The notes beneath the pieces were generated by a model. The model had not been told where the DNA came from. It saw only the letters and a program-made list of their open reading frames with translations, and ran no database searches. From contig NZ_JAESWC010000009.1 in assembly GCF_016765585.1 (NCBI RefSeq), positions 1 to 64,000 of the forward strand: a stretch of 64,000 nt of DNA, given 5' to 3'. The stretch is from Clostridium rhizosphaerae. Lineage in GTDB: Bacteria; Bacillota; Clostridia; Clostridiales; Clostridiaceae. The stretch's first letter is position 1. Each line of letters begins with the position of its first letter. The translations under genes were made by a program, and so were the position numbers. This document shows, in pieces, positions 9,479 through 16,559 of the stretch.

Positions 9479-10024
9479 TCAACTGCATTGCGTTAAGGGA
9501 TGGTTAGTTATCAATCCTTCATAAATAAGTTCTTTATTGTGTACTAAGAATAAATCGCTTGGCTTAATAAGTTCAGGCATTTTTTGTGTATAATAAATTT
9601 CGCTTTTTATTAATATTTCTGATACAAATTGAGTACAAAAGTAGTGATCTTTTCTTTTTAGAGGCCTGTTAACTAAAACTCCAAAAAGGCCTAAAAAGTT
9701 ATATCTATATTTATCTTTTTCGCTCTGAAATAATTGAACTTCCTTTAATAAACAATCATACTGCTTGTCAGTTATTTTAACCTTATAAATTATACATTCG
9801 CTTAAGGGGTTGTTTTTATAAACTCCATCAAATAAGTTTTCTTCCACAAAGCCACCCGAAAATGGATTGCTAGGGTTTGTCCTGCCAAAAGAATACATCT
9901 TACTGAAGCTATCATCAAAGCTTATAGATGCATGTACATATTTTGTGTCTGAAAAAATATTCAAGGCTCTTGAAAGCCAAGTGCCTGTCTTTGAAAAAAT
10001 TAGATATACGTATATATAATTCAT
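9479..10024 (-). CDS. Putative papain-like (NlpC/P60 or YiiX type) hydrolase
   Basis: I chose the ATG at 10024 (about 181 residues). The frame extends to a TTG at 10069 that lacks a ribosome binding site, whereas AGGGAG lies 14 bases before this ATG. The protein reads YVYLIFSKTGTWLSRAL, then YVHASISFDD with a His, then FSFGR-like and HYFCTQFVSEIL with a Cys. A His followed later by a Cys in a helix start is the order seen in circularly permuted papain-like enzymes (YiiX/YaeF, C92-like). A peptidase, amidase or lipid-modifying role is possible. The substrate is unknown and the family call is tentative. No signal peptide is visible. Confidence 0.6.
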   Translation of the reverse strand: MNYIYVYLIFSKTGTWLSRALNIFSDTKYVHASISFDDSFSKMYSFGRTNPSNPFSGGFVEENLFDGVYKNNPLSECIIYKVKITDKQYDCLLKEVQLFQSEKDKYRYNFLGLFGVLVNRPLKRKDHYFCTQFVSEILIKSEIYYTQKMPELIKPSDLFLVHNKELIYEGLITNHPLTQCS

Positions 10025-10170
10025 AACGATTAAATCAACTCCCTGAAAGTTATAATAGAAACCCAACAAAATATAAACTACAATAAAGATATATATATTA
10101 TAGCTTAATATAAATATTCATAAATTGATACAGGAAATTATTAAATTATTAACCTGAAAGGAAAAAGTTC

Positions 10171-10929
10171 ATGGAGATTAGGAAGTTTTCAGAAACTGAT
10201 TTATGGAAGCCGGTAAGAGACTTCTTTGTTGATAAGGGATATACCGTAAGAAGTGAAGTAAAGGACTGTGATATAGTAGCTATTAAAGATGAAGAACTCA
10301 TAATAATTGAACTTAAAAAGAATCTAAGTGTGGAATTGCTCTCTCAAGCTGTAAAGAGACAAAAAAGTGCAGATTTAGTTTATATAGCTGTACCTAAGCC
10401 TAAAAAGCTTATAGGAAATTCTAAGTGGAAGGATATATGCCATCTTATAAGAAGACTAGAGCTTGGCTTAATATTAGTATCCTTTAAAGGAAATAACGGG
10501 ATAATTGAGATACCTATAAACCCAACCCCGTTTGACAGATGGAAAAGTATAAATATGGGTAAAAGAAAAAGAGAAAATATTATTAAAGAGGCCAAGAGCA
10601 GATATGAAGATTTTAATGTAGGAGGAAGCAAAGGTAAGAAGCTTGTTACAGCATATAGGGAAAATGCATTATTTATTGCTTGCTGCTTAGAAAGATTTGG
10701 AGAACTTTCTCCTAAAAAACTAAGGGAACTGGGCGCCGATGAGAGAAAAACTACTTCGATTCTTAGGGAGAATCATTATGAGTGGTTTTCAAATGTTAAA
10801 AGAGGGGTATATATAATATCGGATAAAGGTAGAGAAGCCTTAAAAGAATACAAAGAACTTTCAGATTATTATTATCAAAAGATAGATGATGCATTTAAAG
10901 GAAAAGTAAAGCAAATAGAAGAGAAATGA
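10171..10929 (+). CDS. DUF2161-family protein with PD-(D/E)XK nuclease-like N-terminus
   Basis: The 252-residue protein starts with a domain in which D34 (CDIVAI) is followed by E47-L-K49 (IIIELKK), the D...ExK core of PD-(D/E)XK phosphodiesterases. The rest (about 150-230) looks like a winged-helix region ending in GVYIISDKGREALKEY. DUF2161 proteins have this build and have no established role. DNA binding or cleavage is inference. ATG start with GAAAGGA upstream. It has no obvious operon partner. Confidence 0.75.
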   Translation: MEIRKFSETDLWKPVRDFFVDKGYTVRSEVKDCDIVAIKDEELIIIELKKNLSVELLSQAVKRQKSADLVYIAVPKPKKLIGNSKWKDICHLIRRLELGLILVSFKGNNGIIEIPINPTPFDRWKSINMGKRKRENIIKEAKSRYEDFNVGGSKGKKLVTAYRENALFIACCLERFGELSPKKLRELGADERKTTSILRENHYEWFSNVKRGVYIISDKGREALKEYKELSDYYYQKIDDAFKGKVKQIEEK

Positions 10930-10991
10930 AAGTAAAGAAAGGCCACTGCGGTAAATGGTATAAATTAACCCATAACAGTATAAAATATAAC

Positions 10992-11039
10992 TTTACTAAT
11001 GATTAGTAAAATCATATAATAAGATTATACTAATTAGTG
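10992..11039 (+). promoter_or_regulatory. Candidate promoter and palindromic operator
   Basis: TTTACTAATGATTAGTAAA (10992-11010) is a 19-base palindrome covering the region where a -35 and spacer would lie before TATAAT (11015-11020). A second, related palindrome ACTAATTAGT follows at about 11029. Two matching half-site sets around a promoter suggest control by a dimeric repressor. No regulator is identified. Confidence 0.45.
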
Positions 11040-11072
11040 TGATGTATTGAAAACTGTTAAGGGGGATTTATC

Positions 11073-11405
11073 ATGTTATTTACTTCACAGGCACTGCCCA
11101 CTATATTTGTTCATAATAAAACAAAGTCTGCTATTAATAATCTATATTTTACATATGAAGGGTATAGGTCTGATGATCCTGTAATTAAAAAATTAGAAAG
11201 CAGCAAAATTGATAGTGTATGCATGTACAGTAAAGGATATTGCGGAACCAAATCTTTAATAATGTATTATTATGATAATAATAAAAATAAGCATAAATAC
11301 ACTATTTTTGATAGATTGGGATTTGATTATATATCCAATATAATGATTGAAATACTATCACTTGAAGATGATGGAAGTTTTAAGATAAAAGTAGATGCTG
11401 ATTAA
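11073..11405 (+). CDS. Hypothetical protein (110 residues)
   Basis: I do not recognise this protein. It has no signal peptide or membrane helix and is rich in Tyr, Lys and Asp/Asn, with a beta-strand-like pattern (ATG start; GGGGGATTTATC upstream supplies the ribosome binding site). It contains three Cys, two within CMYSKGYC. It has its own promoter-like region with palindromes and its own terminator, whose stem includes the stop codon, so it is probably a single-gene unit. Codon use fits its neighbours. Confidence 0.65.
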   Translation: MLFTSQALPTIFVHNKTKSAINNLYFTYEGYRSDDPVIKKLESSKIDSVCMYSKGYCGTKSLIMYYYDNNKNKHKYTIFDRLGFDYISNIMIEILSLEDDGSFKIKVDAD

Positions 11406-11430
11406 GGCTATTGCCTTAATCAGCATTTTT
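11397..11430. terminator. Terminator after the 110-residue gene
   Basis: A perfect 12-bp stem (11397-11408 with 11413-11424), a four-base loop and then ATTTTTT. The left arm covers the final codons and stop of the preceding gene. It also lies between convergent genes and may serve both. Confidence 0.88.
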
Positions 11431-12137
11431 TAACTTGTCTTCCATATTGATATATAAACCCTTTTATCATCCACACTTGTTCTGATTTCAACAGGATATT
11501 TTTTTGTGTTTTTAAATTTTAAATCCAAGCTTCCATAATTCACCGCAGCATCTCTGCCTTTTGGAACATATCCAACAGTTTTACTGTGGTCATGTCTTTC
11601 TAATATCTGAAGGCCGGCTTTATCTGCTGCGTTAAAAATTGTGGTACTCAGTTGACATACGCCGCCGCCAAAACCTTCTTCATATTCTCCATTTACTATT
11701 ATTGCAGCAGTTCTAAACCCAGTTTCAGCATTTCTTTTTCCTACGACATCATTAAAGGAAAAGGTATCGCCAGGATTTAATTTATATCCATTAATTTTTT
11801 TTGCACCAAGTTTTATATTATATGTTCTATCTTTATCCTTGTTTAAGAGAACTGTACTGTATGATCCTAAACTGTATGATTCTAAAGGTTTTGGAGCGGG
11901 TTTCTTTTCAGTTTTTTTTGGAGCCGGAGCTGGTGTTGAAGGCTCCGCTGGCTCTGGTTTTGGAGTTTCAGCAGGAGGTGTTTCGGGCACTGACTGAGCA
12001 CTTCCTGGATTGATTTCTTTATACTCTATGTTTTTAGCAGGTGCTGGTTCTTCTTTATAGGGTTTAGGGTTGCTTCTGCAGGAGCTAAGTATAAGTATAA
12101 TAAAAGCACACAAAATAAATGAAATTATTTTTTTCAA
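11430..12137 (-). CDS. VanW-family lipoprotein
   Basis: I place the start at TTG 12137 because AGGAGG lies seven bases upstream and it gives a clean lipoprotein signal peptide ending ILILSSC (lipobox). An in-frame upstream ATG would add 19 residues without a ribosome binding site. The 235-residue product has a Pro/Ala/Glu-rich linker (about 30-90) and a C-terminal VanW domain with GDTFSFNDVVGKRNAETGF and GGGVCQLSTTIFNAA. VanW proteins occur in some vancomycin resistance clusters and widely in clostridia; their biochemical role is unsettled, probably at the cell wall. No resistance genes are nearby, so resistance is not implied. Confidence 0.88.
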   Translation of the reverse strand: MKKIISFILCAFIILILSSCRSNPKPYKEEPAPAKNIEYKEINPGSAQSVPETPPAETPKPEPAEPSTPAPAPKKTEKKPAPKPLESYSLGSYSTVLLNKDKDRTYNIKLGAKKINGYKLNPGDTFSFNDVVGKRNAETGFRTAAIIVNGEYEEGFGGGVCQLSTTIFNAADKAGLQILERHDHSKTVGYVPKGRDAAVNYGSLDLKFKNTKKYPVEIRTSVDDKRVYISIWKTS

Positions 12138-12292
12138 TTTAAAACCTCCTTTTAATATTAGTTTGTTTATAGTATTTGCTCTTTGATTAAGCATAATCCT
12201 AAGAAAAATATATATAGCTTATAACACTTTTCCACTAAAGGACTTTAATGTATAAAAAATTTTTAAATTAGTGTAGATTTTTTATCAAAGTA

Positions 12293-12310
12293 TTGTTATA
12301 ATATTAACAA
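12293..12310 (+). promoter_or_regulatory. Rex-like operator over the nox promoter
   Basis: TTGTTATAATATTAACAA matches the clostridial Rex consensus TTGTTAA-N4-TTAACAA at 13 of 14 defined positions and overlaps TATAAT (12297-12302), about 75 bases before the NADH oxidase start. Rex is a repressor that leaves DNA when NADH is high, so control of an NADH-consuming enzyme is logical. Confidence 0.7.
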
Positions 12311-12377
12311 CGGATAATTAATATTAAGTAGATAATTATACTAATTGATAAAAAATATACTTTAAGGAGAATTATAT

Positions 12378-13706
12378 ATGAAGGTAGCAGTTATAGGTTG
12401 TACTCATGCTGGTACAGCAGCAATAGTAAATACAGCAAAACTTTATAAAGACGCAGAAATAACAGTTTATGAAAGAAATGATAATATATCCTTTTTATCT
12501 TGCGGCATAGCTTTATATGTGGGCGGAGTGGTTAAAGATCCACAAGGACTTTTCTATAGTTCACCAGAAGCTTTAGCTGAACTCGGTGTTAAAACTAAGA
12601 TGTCACATGATGTTCTAAATATAGATTTTGATAATAAAAAACTTAAAGTTAAAAACTTAAAAACTGGTGAAGAATTTGAAGATAGTTTTGACAAGCTTAT
12701 AATAACTACAGGTTCTTGGCCAATAATTCCAAGAATAGAAGGAATAGATTTAGAAAATATTTTGCTTTCTAAGAATTTCTATCATTCCAATACAATTATT
12801 GAAAAAGCAAAGTCAGCTAAAAAAATAACCGTTGTCGGAGCAGGCTATATAGGTGTTGAACTTGTAGAAGCTTTTGAGATGAATGGCAAAGAGGTTACTT
12901 TGATAGACAGTATGGATAGAATCTTAAATAAATATCTTGATAAAGAATTCACTGATATAGCAGAAGAAACCTTTAAAGAGCATAAGATTAAGCTTGCATT
13001 AGGAGAAACAGTTTCAAAGTTTGAAGGTAAAGATGGAAAAGTAACAAAGGTTATAACAAACAAGGGAGAATATGAAACAGACCTTGTTATATTATGCATA
13101 GGTTTTAGACCAAATACGGAATTGTTCAAAGGAAAGCTTGATATGCTTCCTAATGGTGCAATTATAGTTGATGAATATATGAGAACAAGCCGAGAGGATA
13201 TATTTGCTGCAGGAGATAGTGCCACGGTAGTTTATAATCCAACCGGAAAGGTAGAATATATACCGCTGGCAACAAATGCAGTACGTATGGGTACACTTAT
13301 CGCTAGAAATTTAGTTAAACCCACAACAAAACATCTAGGAACTCAAGGAACCTCAGGAATAAAGATTTATGATTATAATATAGCTTCAACAGGATTAACT
13401 GAAGAATCAGCAAAATCAGCAGGACTAGAGGTTAAAACTGTAACAATTACAGACAACTATCGTCCGGAGTTTATGCCAACTTTTGATGAAGCAACAATCA
13501 AAGTTGTTTATGAAACTGAATCTGAAAGGATATTAGGCGCTCAGCTTATATCAAAAACAGATTTAACTCAGTTAATGAATACAATGTCTGTAGTAATTCA
13601 AAATAAAATGACTATAGATGAGTTGGCCTTTGTAGATTTTTTCTTCCAGCCGCATTTTAACAAGCCTTGGAACTTGTTAAATATCGCAGCATTAAGCGCA
13701 AAGTAA
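12378..13706 (+). CDS. nox: NADH oxidase / CoA-disulfide reductase family flavoprotein (Nox)
   Basis: The 442-residue flavoprotein has an FAD Rossmann motif at the start (VAVIGCTHAGTAA), an NADH-binding motif ITVVGAGYIGVELVEAF (about 155-171), the FAD motif DIFAAGDSA (about 275-283) and a C-terminal dimerisation domain. His10 and Cys42 (in SFLSCGIALY) coincide with the active-site His and redox Cys of water-forming NADH oxidases such as lactococcal NoxE. The likely reaction is four-electron reduction of oxygen to water with NADH, an oxygen-defence role in anaerobes. CoA-disulfide reductase is the main alternative in this family. AAGGAGA precedes the ATG. It is probably controlled by Rex. Confidence 0.85.
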   Translation: MKVAVIGCTHAGTAAIVNTAKLYKDAEITVYERNDNISFLSCGIALYVGGVVKDPQGLFYSSPEALAELGVKTKMSHDVLNIDFDNKKLKVKNLKTGEEFEDSFDKLIITTGSWPIIPRIEGIDLENILLSKNFYHSNTIIEKAKSAKKITVVGAGYIGVELVEAFEMNGKEVTLIDSMDRILNKYLDKEFTDIAEETFKEHKIKLALGETVSKFEGKDGKVTKVITNKGEYETDLVILCIGFRPNTELFKGKLDMLPNGAIIVDEYMRTSREDIFAAGDSATVVYNPTGKVEYIPLATNAVRMGTLIARNLVKPTTKHLGTQGTSGIKIYDYNIASTGLTEESAKSAGLEVKTVTITDNYRPEFMPTFDEATIKVVYETESERILGAQLISKTDLTQLMNTMSVVIQNKMTIDELAFVDFFFQPHFNKPWNLLNIAALSAK

Positions 13707-13742
13707 AACTATATGGAATATTGTACACAGCAATAAACATCC

Positions 13743-13997
13743 GCATGTTCTTTAAAGTTTAGGAAATCTTCGCTACACATTTTAAGACTAATAATTGTTT
13801 TTTATACAATTCCTAAATCCTATAAACTCGTTTCACTCAGTTCGGGGCAGTTTAGCTTACTCATAGCCATTCGTAAACTGCCCTTGAAAAGCCATTTAGG
13901 CTTTTCAGCAGTATAGGATTCTAAACGGACTTGTATAAAAAATAATTAAAGTCTTACTAATGTTCGCTCAATGTTTCTGCAACTTTAAAGAACATGC
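13743..13997. repeat. 255-bp imperfect inverted repeat containing a hairpin element
   Basis: GCATGTTCTTTAAAGTT at 13743-13759 is repeated in reverse complement at 13981-13997. Inside these ends, further matching segments (AAGACT...TTTTTTATACAA and AATCCTATA) pair imperfectly towards a centre occupied by element copy E. There is no open reading frame. The structure resembles a non-autonomous mobile element in which a smaller hairpin element sits. Confidence 0.7.
13844..13907 (-). repeat. Two-hairpin TAAAT element, copy E
   Basis: Read on the minus strand, TGAAAAGCC and GGCTTTTCA pair around the loop TAAAT. A second hairpin follows, GGGCAGTTTA pairing with TAAACTGCCC. This is the same two-stem plan as copies A-D but with different paired bases. 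Unlike the others, it is not followed by AGGAGG and a start codon. Confidence 0.75.
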
Positions 13998-14201
13998 TAA
14001 GTTTTTGCTATGATACAGTATTCCATTATAATTTTTTGAGCAGAATGATGCGATTATGTGCTATGATATACAGGTAAATATTATGAGAACTTAATTTATA
14101 TAGACTGAGAATATTAAGTTCTCAGTAGTTTTCAGTGGATATAAGTTAATACTCGAAGCCGCTTTTATATACATATTGTGAAACTTAAATAATATAATCA
14201 C

Positions 14202-14292
14202 AGGAGGTTGAAACTCTAAATGAGCTTCAACGGGCAGTTTGAGAGCGGAAACGAGCAAGTATAAACTGCCCAGTGTTCCGAGTAAAGGGAGG
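14202..14292 (+). repeat. Two-hairpin TAAAT element, copy A
   Basis: AGGAGG, then stem 1 (207-216 with 222-231 of 14 kb; one mismatch) with loop TAAAT, then stem 2 GGGCAGTTT/AAACTGCCC enclosing GAGCGGAAACGAG, then AGTGTTCCGAGTAAAGGGAGG. It is joined head to tail with copy B, sharing the GGGAGG between them. Confidence 0.8.
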
Positions 14293-14376
14293 CTAAAGTC
14301 CTAAATGGACTTTAGCGGGTAATTTACGAGTGGAACGAGCGCTCATAAATTACCCAGTGATCTGACAAAAAGGAGG
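14286..14376 (+). repeat. Two-hairpin TAAAT element, copy B, carrying the RBS of the next gene
   Basis: Stem 1 is a perfect 10-bp helix (14292-14301 with 14307-14316) with loop TAAAT. Stem 2 is GGGTAATTT/AAATTACCC. The element ends CAGTGATCTGACAAAAAGGAGG, and that AGGAGG lies five bases before the ATG of the phosphatase gene, so the element forms its 5' untranslated region. Confidence 0.82.
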
Positions 14377-14381
14377 ATACA

Positions 14382-14990
14382 ATGCTTAGATTATATATAA
14401 CAAGACATGGAGAAACTGAGTGGAACATACAGGGGAGAATGCAGGGTTGGAAAAATTCTAATTTGACAACTAAGGGGACTTCTAATGCAAAAGCTTTAGG
14501 AGAATCTTTGAAAAGTGTTGAATTTAACAAGGTATACTGCAGCCCTTTAGATAGAACCAGACATACTGCAGAATTAATACTTTCTGGAAGAGATATACCT
14601 GTAGTATATGACGAAAATTTAAGAGAAATTCATCTTGGTGAACTTGAAGGGTTGAATCAGGAAGAAATAAAAGAAATCTATCCGGAATTTGGAAGTCATT
14701 TTTGGGAAAATCCTCATCTTTATGAAGCAAAGTCTGGAGAAGACTTTTATCATGTAAAAGAAAGAGTTTTAAAGGTTTTAGACAGAATAATCTCTGAAAA
14801 TACTGAAGGCAACATACTTATTGTTACTCATGGGGTTGTACTGAAAACCTTTCATGCGTACTTTAAAAATCTTCCTATGGAGAGACTATGGGATCCGCCT
14901 TTTATATATGATACAAGTTTAACTATTGTTGAAATTGAAAATGGAAAGTCAGAGGTTGTAATTGAAGGTGATATTTCACACTTAAAGTAG
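14382..14990 (+). CDS. Histidine phosphatase family protein (phosphoglycerate mutase-like)
   Basis: The 202-residue protein starts RLYITRHGETEWN, with the catalytic His in the RHGE motif, followed by the conserved Arg in YCSPLDRTRHTAE, Glu in LREIHLGELEG and the second His in NILIVTHGVV. This is the complete active-site set of the branch-1 histidine phosphatases (cobalamin-independent phosphatases, GpmB/PhoE-like, alpha-ribazole phosphatase). The substrate cannot be assigned; no cobalamin genes are adjacent. Two tandem structured elements fill the leader, and the ribosome binding site belongs to the second. Confidence 0.88.
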   Translation: MLRLYITRHGETEWNIQGRMQGWKNSNLTTKGTSNAKALGESLKSVEFNKVYCSPLDRTRHTAELILSGRDIPVVYDENLREIHLGELEGLNQEEIKEIYPEFGSHFWENPHLYEAKSGEDFYHVKERVLKVLDRIISENTEGNILIVTHGVVLKTFHAYFKNLPMERLWDPPFIYDTSLTIVEIENGKSEVVIEGDISHLK

Positions 14991-15320
14991 ATTGCGAAAT
15001 AAAGATATCGCAGGCTATGCTTTAAAGTCCGTAGGGATTTTTGAGGAAAATAATATATAATCTTAGTGATTACTTTGCTACTGTTCTAAGGTTCGTAAAG
15101 TCATAAAACTAAGAGCCTCTAAGAATTCGCTTTAACTTTTGCTATCTTTAAAGCGAAGCTTCTAGAAGAAATTTTTATATCATATTGTACTCTTGTTAGC
15201 TCAGAAGAGACGCTCTAAGTTTTATGACTTTACTTCACCAAGAACATGGGCAAAGTACTCAATTAATCTTATTTATTATTTTCCACACTGCCCTACATAC
15301 TTTAAAGCAAGCCTATAACA
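14991..15320. repeat. Dispersed palindromic repeat (family R1), copy a
   Basis: This non-coding stretch is a long imperfect inverted repeat. GGCTATGCTTTAAAG near the left matches CTTTAAAGCAAGCC on the right. AAAATAATATATAATCTT pairs with AATCTTATTTATTATTTT, and AAAGTCATAAAACTAAGAGC with GCTCTAAGTTTTATGACTTT. It begins ATTGCGAAATAAAGATATCGC, a diverged form of the R1 terminus TTGTGAA.TAAAAT.GCCGC. The middle (15110-15210) is unique. No protein is encoded. Confidence 0.8.
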
Positions 15321-15595
15321 CTTTTGTTGCTCTTTAGTTAATCAGTTTAAACATTAAAAAGTTTAGCGTTATTTAATAATAGTGTAAATATAAGTATGTT
15401 CTTTGATATTGTAGAAAGCAAGTCTACCGCAAACTAGCATGGCTCAAGTAAATATTTAAATATTTTTATAGGTTTATATTTAAATATGTGAATTATAAAA
15501 ATGCCATTACTAGCTTTTAATAAAGCCAAAAGTTTTAATATAAATTAATCATTGAGTAAATGGTATAGATAATTATAATTGAGTATAAAAGATAC

Positions 15596-15922
15596 ATAGG
15601 CTGCCGTGTAAAGACCGAGAGCAGGTGTAGAAAATAATATTTTAATTTGATTGATAACTTTGCTCATGTTCTTGGCGAAGCAATGCTGAAAAGTTTAGAG
15701 CCTCTTTTCTGAGCAAGCAAAAGTATTTTAAGTTTGCTAAAGATGTTTTAAAGTCTGCGGCTATTAAAGTAACAAGAAGTCAAAGCGAATTCATAGAAGC
15801 TCTTAGCTTTTCAATATTGCAAGCCCTAGAACATACGCAAAGGAATCATGAAGTAAAATATTATTTTCTACACAAGGCTCTAAGGTCTTTGCGCCACAGC
15901 CTGCAGCTATTTTATTTCACAA
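15596..15922. repeat. Dispersed palindromic repeat (family R1), copy b
   Basis: This is the most complete copy of the family. The left arm contains ACCGAGAGCAGGTGTAGAAAATAATATTTTA, and the right arm contains its imperfect complement ending CCACAGCCTGCAGC and TTATTTCACAA. About 150 bases from 15612 are nearly identical in reverse orientation to 28510-28665, and the right arm is nearly identical to 61985-62080. It ends just before the ribosome binding site of the nucleotidyltransferase gene. The 275 bases between copies a and b are AT-rich with no gene that I can see. Confidence 0.85.
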
Positions 15923-15943
15923 TTTTATTAAGGGGTGATACTG

Positions 15944-16501
15944 TTGAATTTTAATGCTTTATCATATATAGCAGAGGAGCTTAACAAAAGCGAGGCTTTA
16001 TGGGCCGTTGGCGCCTCTGTGATGCTTTATTTCAACGGTCTTGTAGAAAAGCCTAACGATATTGATATATTAGCAACTGAAAAAGATATTGAAAAGGTGA
16101 AGGCTGTTTTGGATAGCCTTGGAGAAATGACTTTTGATGGCTGCAACGAAGGTAAGGATCCATATCTTACAAGATATTTTTATAAATATAAAGTTGATGA
16201 TACTGATATTGATTTAATAGCAGGCTTTAGAATTAAAAATGCGCAGGGAATATATGAAATGCCTTTTGATGAAAAGACTATAGCTTACTATGGAAAAGTA
16301 AATGATGTTTCCGTTCCTTTATGCTCCTTAGAGGACTGGTATGTGCTTTATCAGCTAATGGAAGGAAGAGAGCCAAAGGTTAAACTTATAGAAGACTACT
16401 TAGTTAAAAATGGTATAAATAACATGGAACTTTTGGAAAGAGCACTTAAGGAAAAATTACCCGACAGCGTGAAGTGTAATGTTAATAAATTAATTGACTA
16501 A
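15944..16501 (+). CDS. Nucleotidyltransferase-fold protein
   Basis: I start at TTG 15944, which has AAGGGGTG at good spacing; an earlier in-frame GTG at 15935 would itself be part of the ribosome binding site. The product (185 residues) contains WAVGASVMLYF, then PNDIDIL and later DTDIDLIAGF, the G.S plus paired-Asp pattern of the nucleotidyltransferase superfamily (AbiEii/MNT or aminoglycoside adenylyltransferase-like). It may nucleotidylate a small molecule or RNA. No antitoxin or antibiotic context is visible. The protein is soluble. Function unresolved. Confidence 0.72.
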   Translation: MNFNALSYIAEELNKSEALWAVGASVMLYFNGLVEKPNDIDILATEKDIEKVKAVLDSLGEMTFDGCNEGKDPYLTRYFYKYKVDDTDIDLIAGFRIKNAQGIYEMPFDEKTIAYYGKVNDVSVPLCSLEDWYVLYQLMEGREPKVKLIEDYLVKNGINNMELLERALKEKLPDSVKCNVNKLID

Positions 16502-16514
16502 ATACAATAATATT

Positions 16515-16555
16515 AAAAGCTATTGGCAAGTTCAAAACTTACCAATAGCTTTTTT
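16515..16555. terminator. Bidirectional terminator
   Basis: AAAAGCTATTGG and AAGTT pair with AACTT and CCAATAGCTTTT (one bulged base on each side), with T runs on both strands. It separates the convergent nucleotidyltransferase and VIT1-like genes. Confidence 0.88.
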
Positions 16556-16559
16556 AAGC

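Noticed and set aside
10025-10069. TTG-initiated N-terminal extension of the papain-like protein
   Set aside because: No ribosome binding site upstream of TTG 10069; the ATG at 10024 is better supported.
11430-12137. Vancomycin resistance gene
   Set aside because: VanW homologues are widespread in clostridia and no van genes are present.
12845-13225. Antisense 126-codon frame inside nox
   Set aside because: Shadow frame; Ser-rich composition and no start signals.
13743-14376. CRISPR array
   Set aside because: Repeats are palindromic, variable in sequence and not regularly spaced with spacers; no cas genes.
14382-14990. Specific assignment as cobC (alpha-ribazole phosphatase)
   Set aside because: Family motifs alone do not separate cobC from other histidine phosphatases, and no cobalamin genes are adjacent.
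14991-15922. Possible degenerate insertion sequence with a transposase
   Set aside because: No open frame resembling a transposase; the structure is palindromic and repeated without coding.
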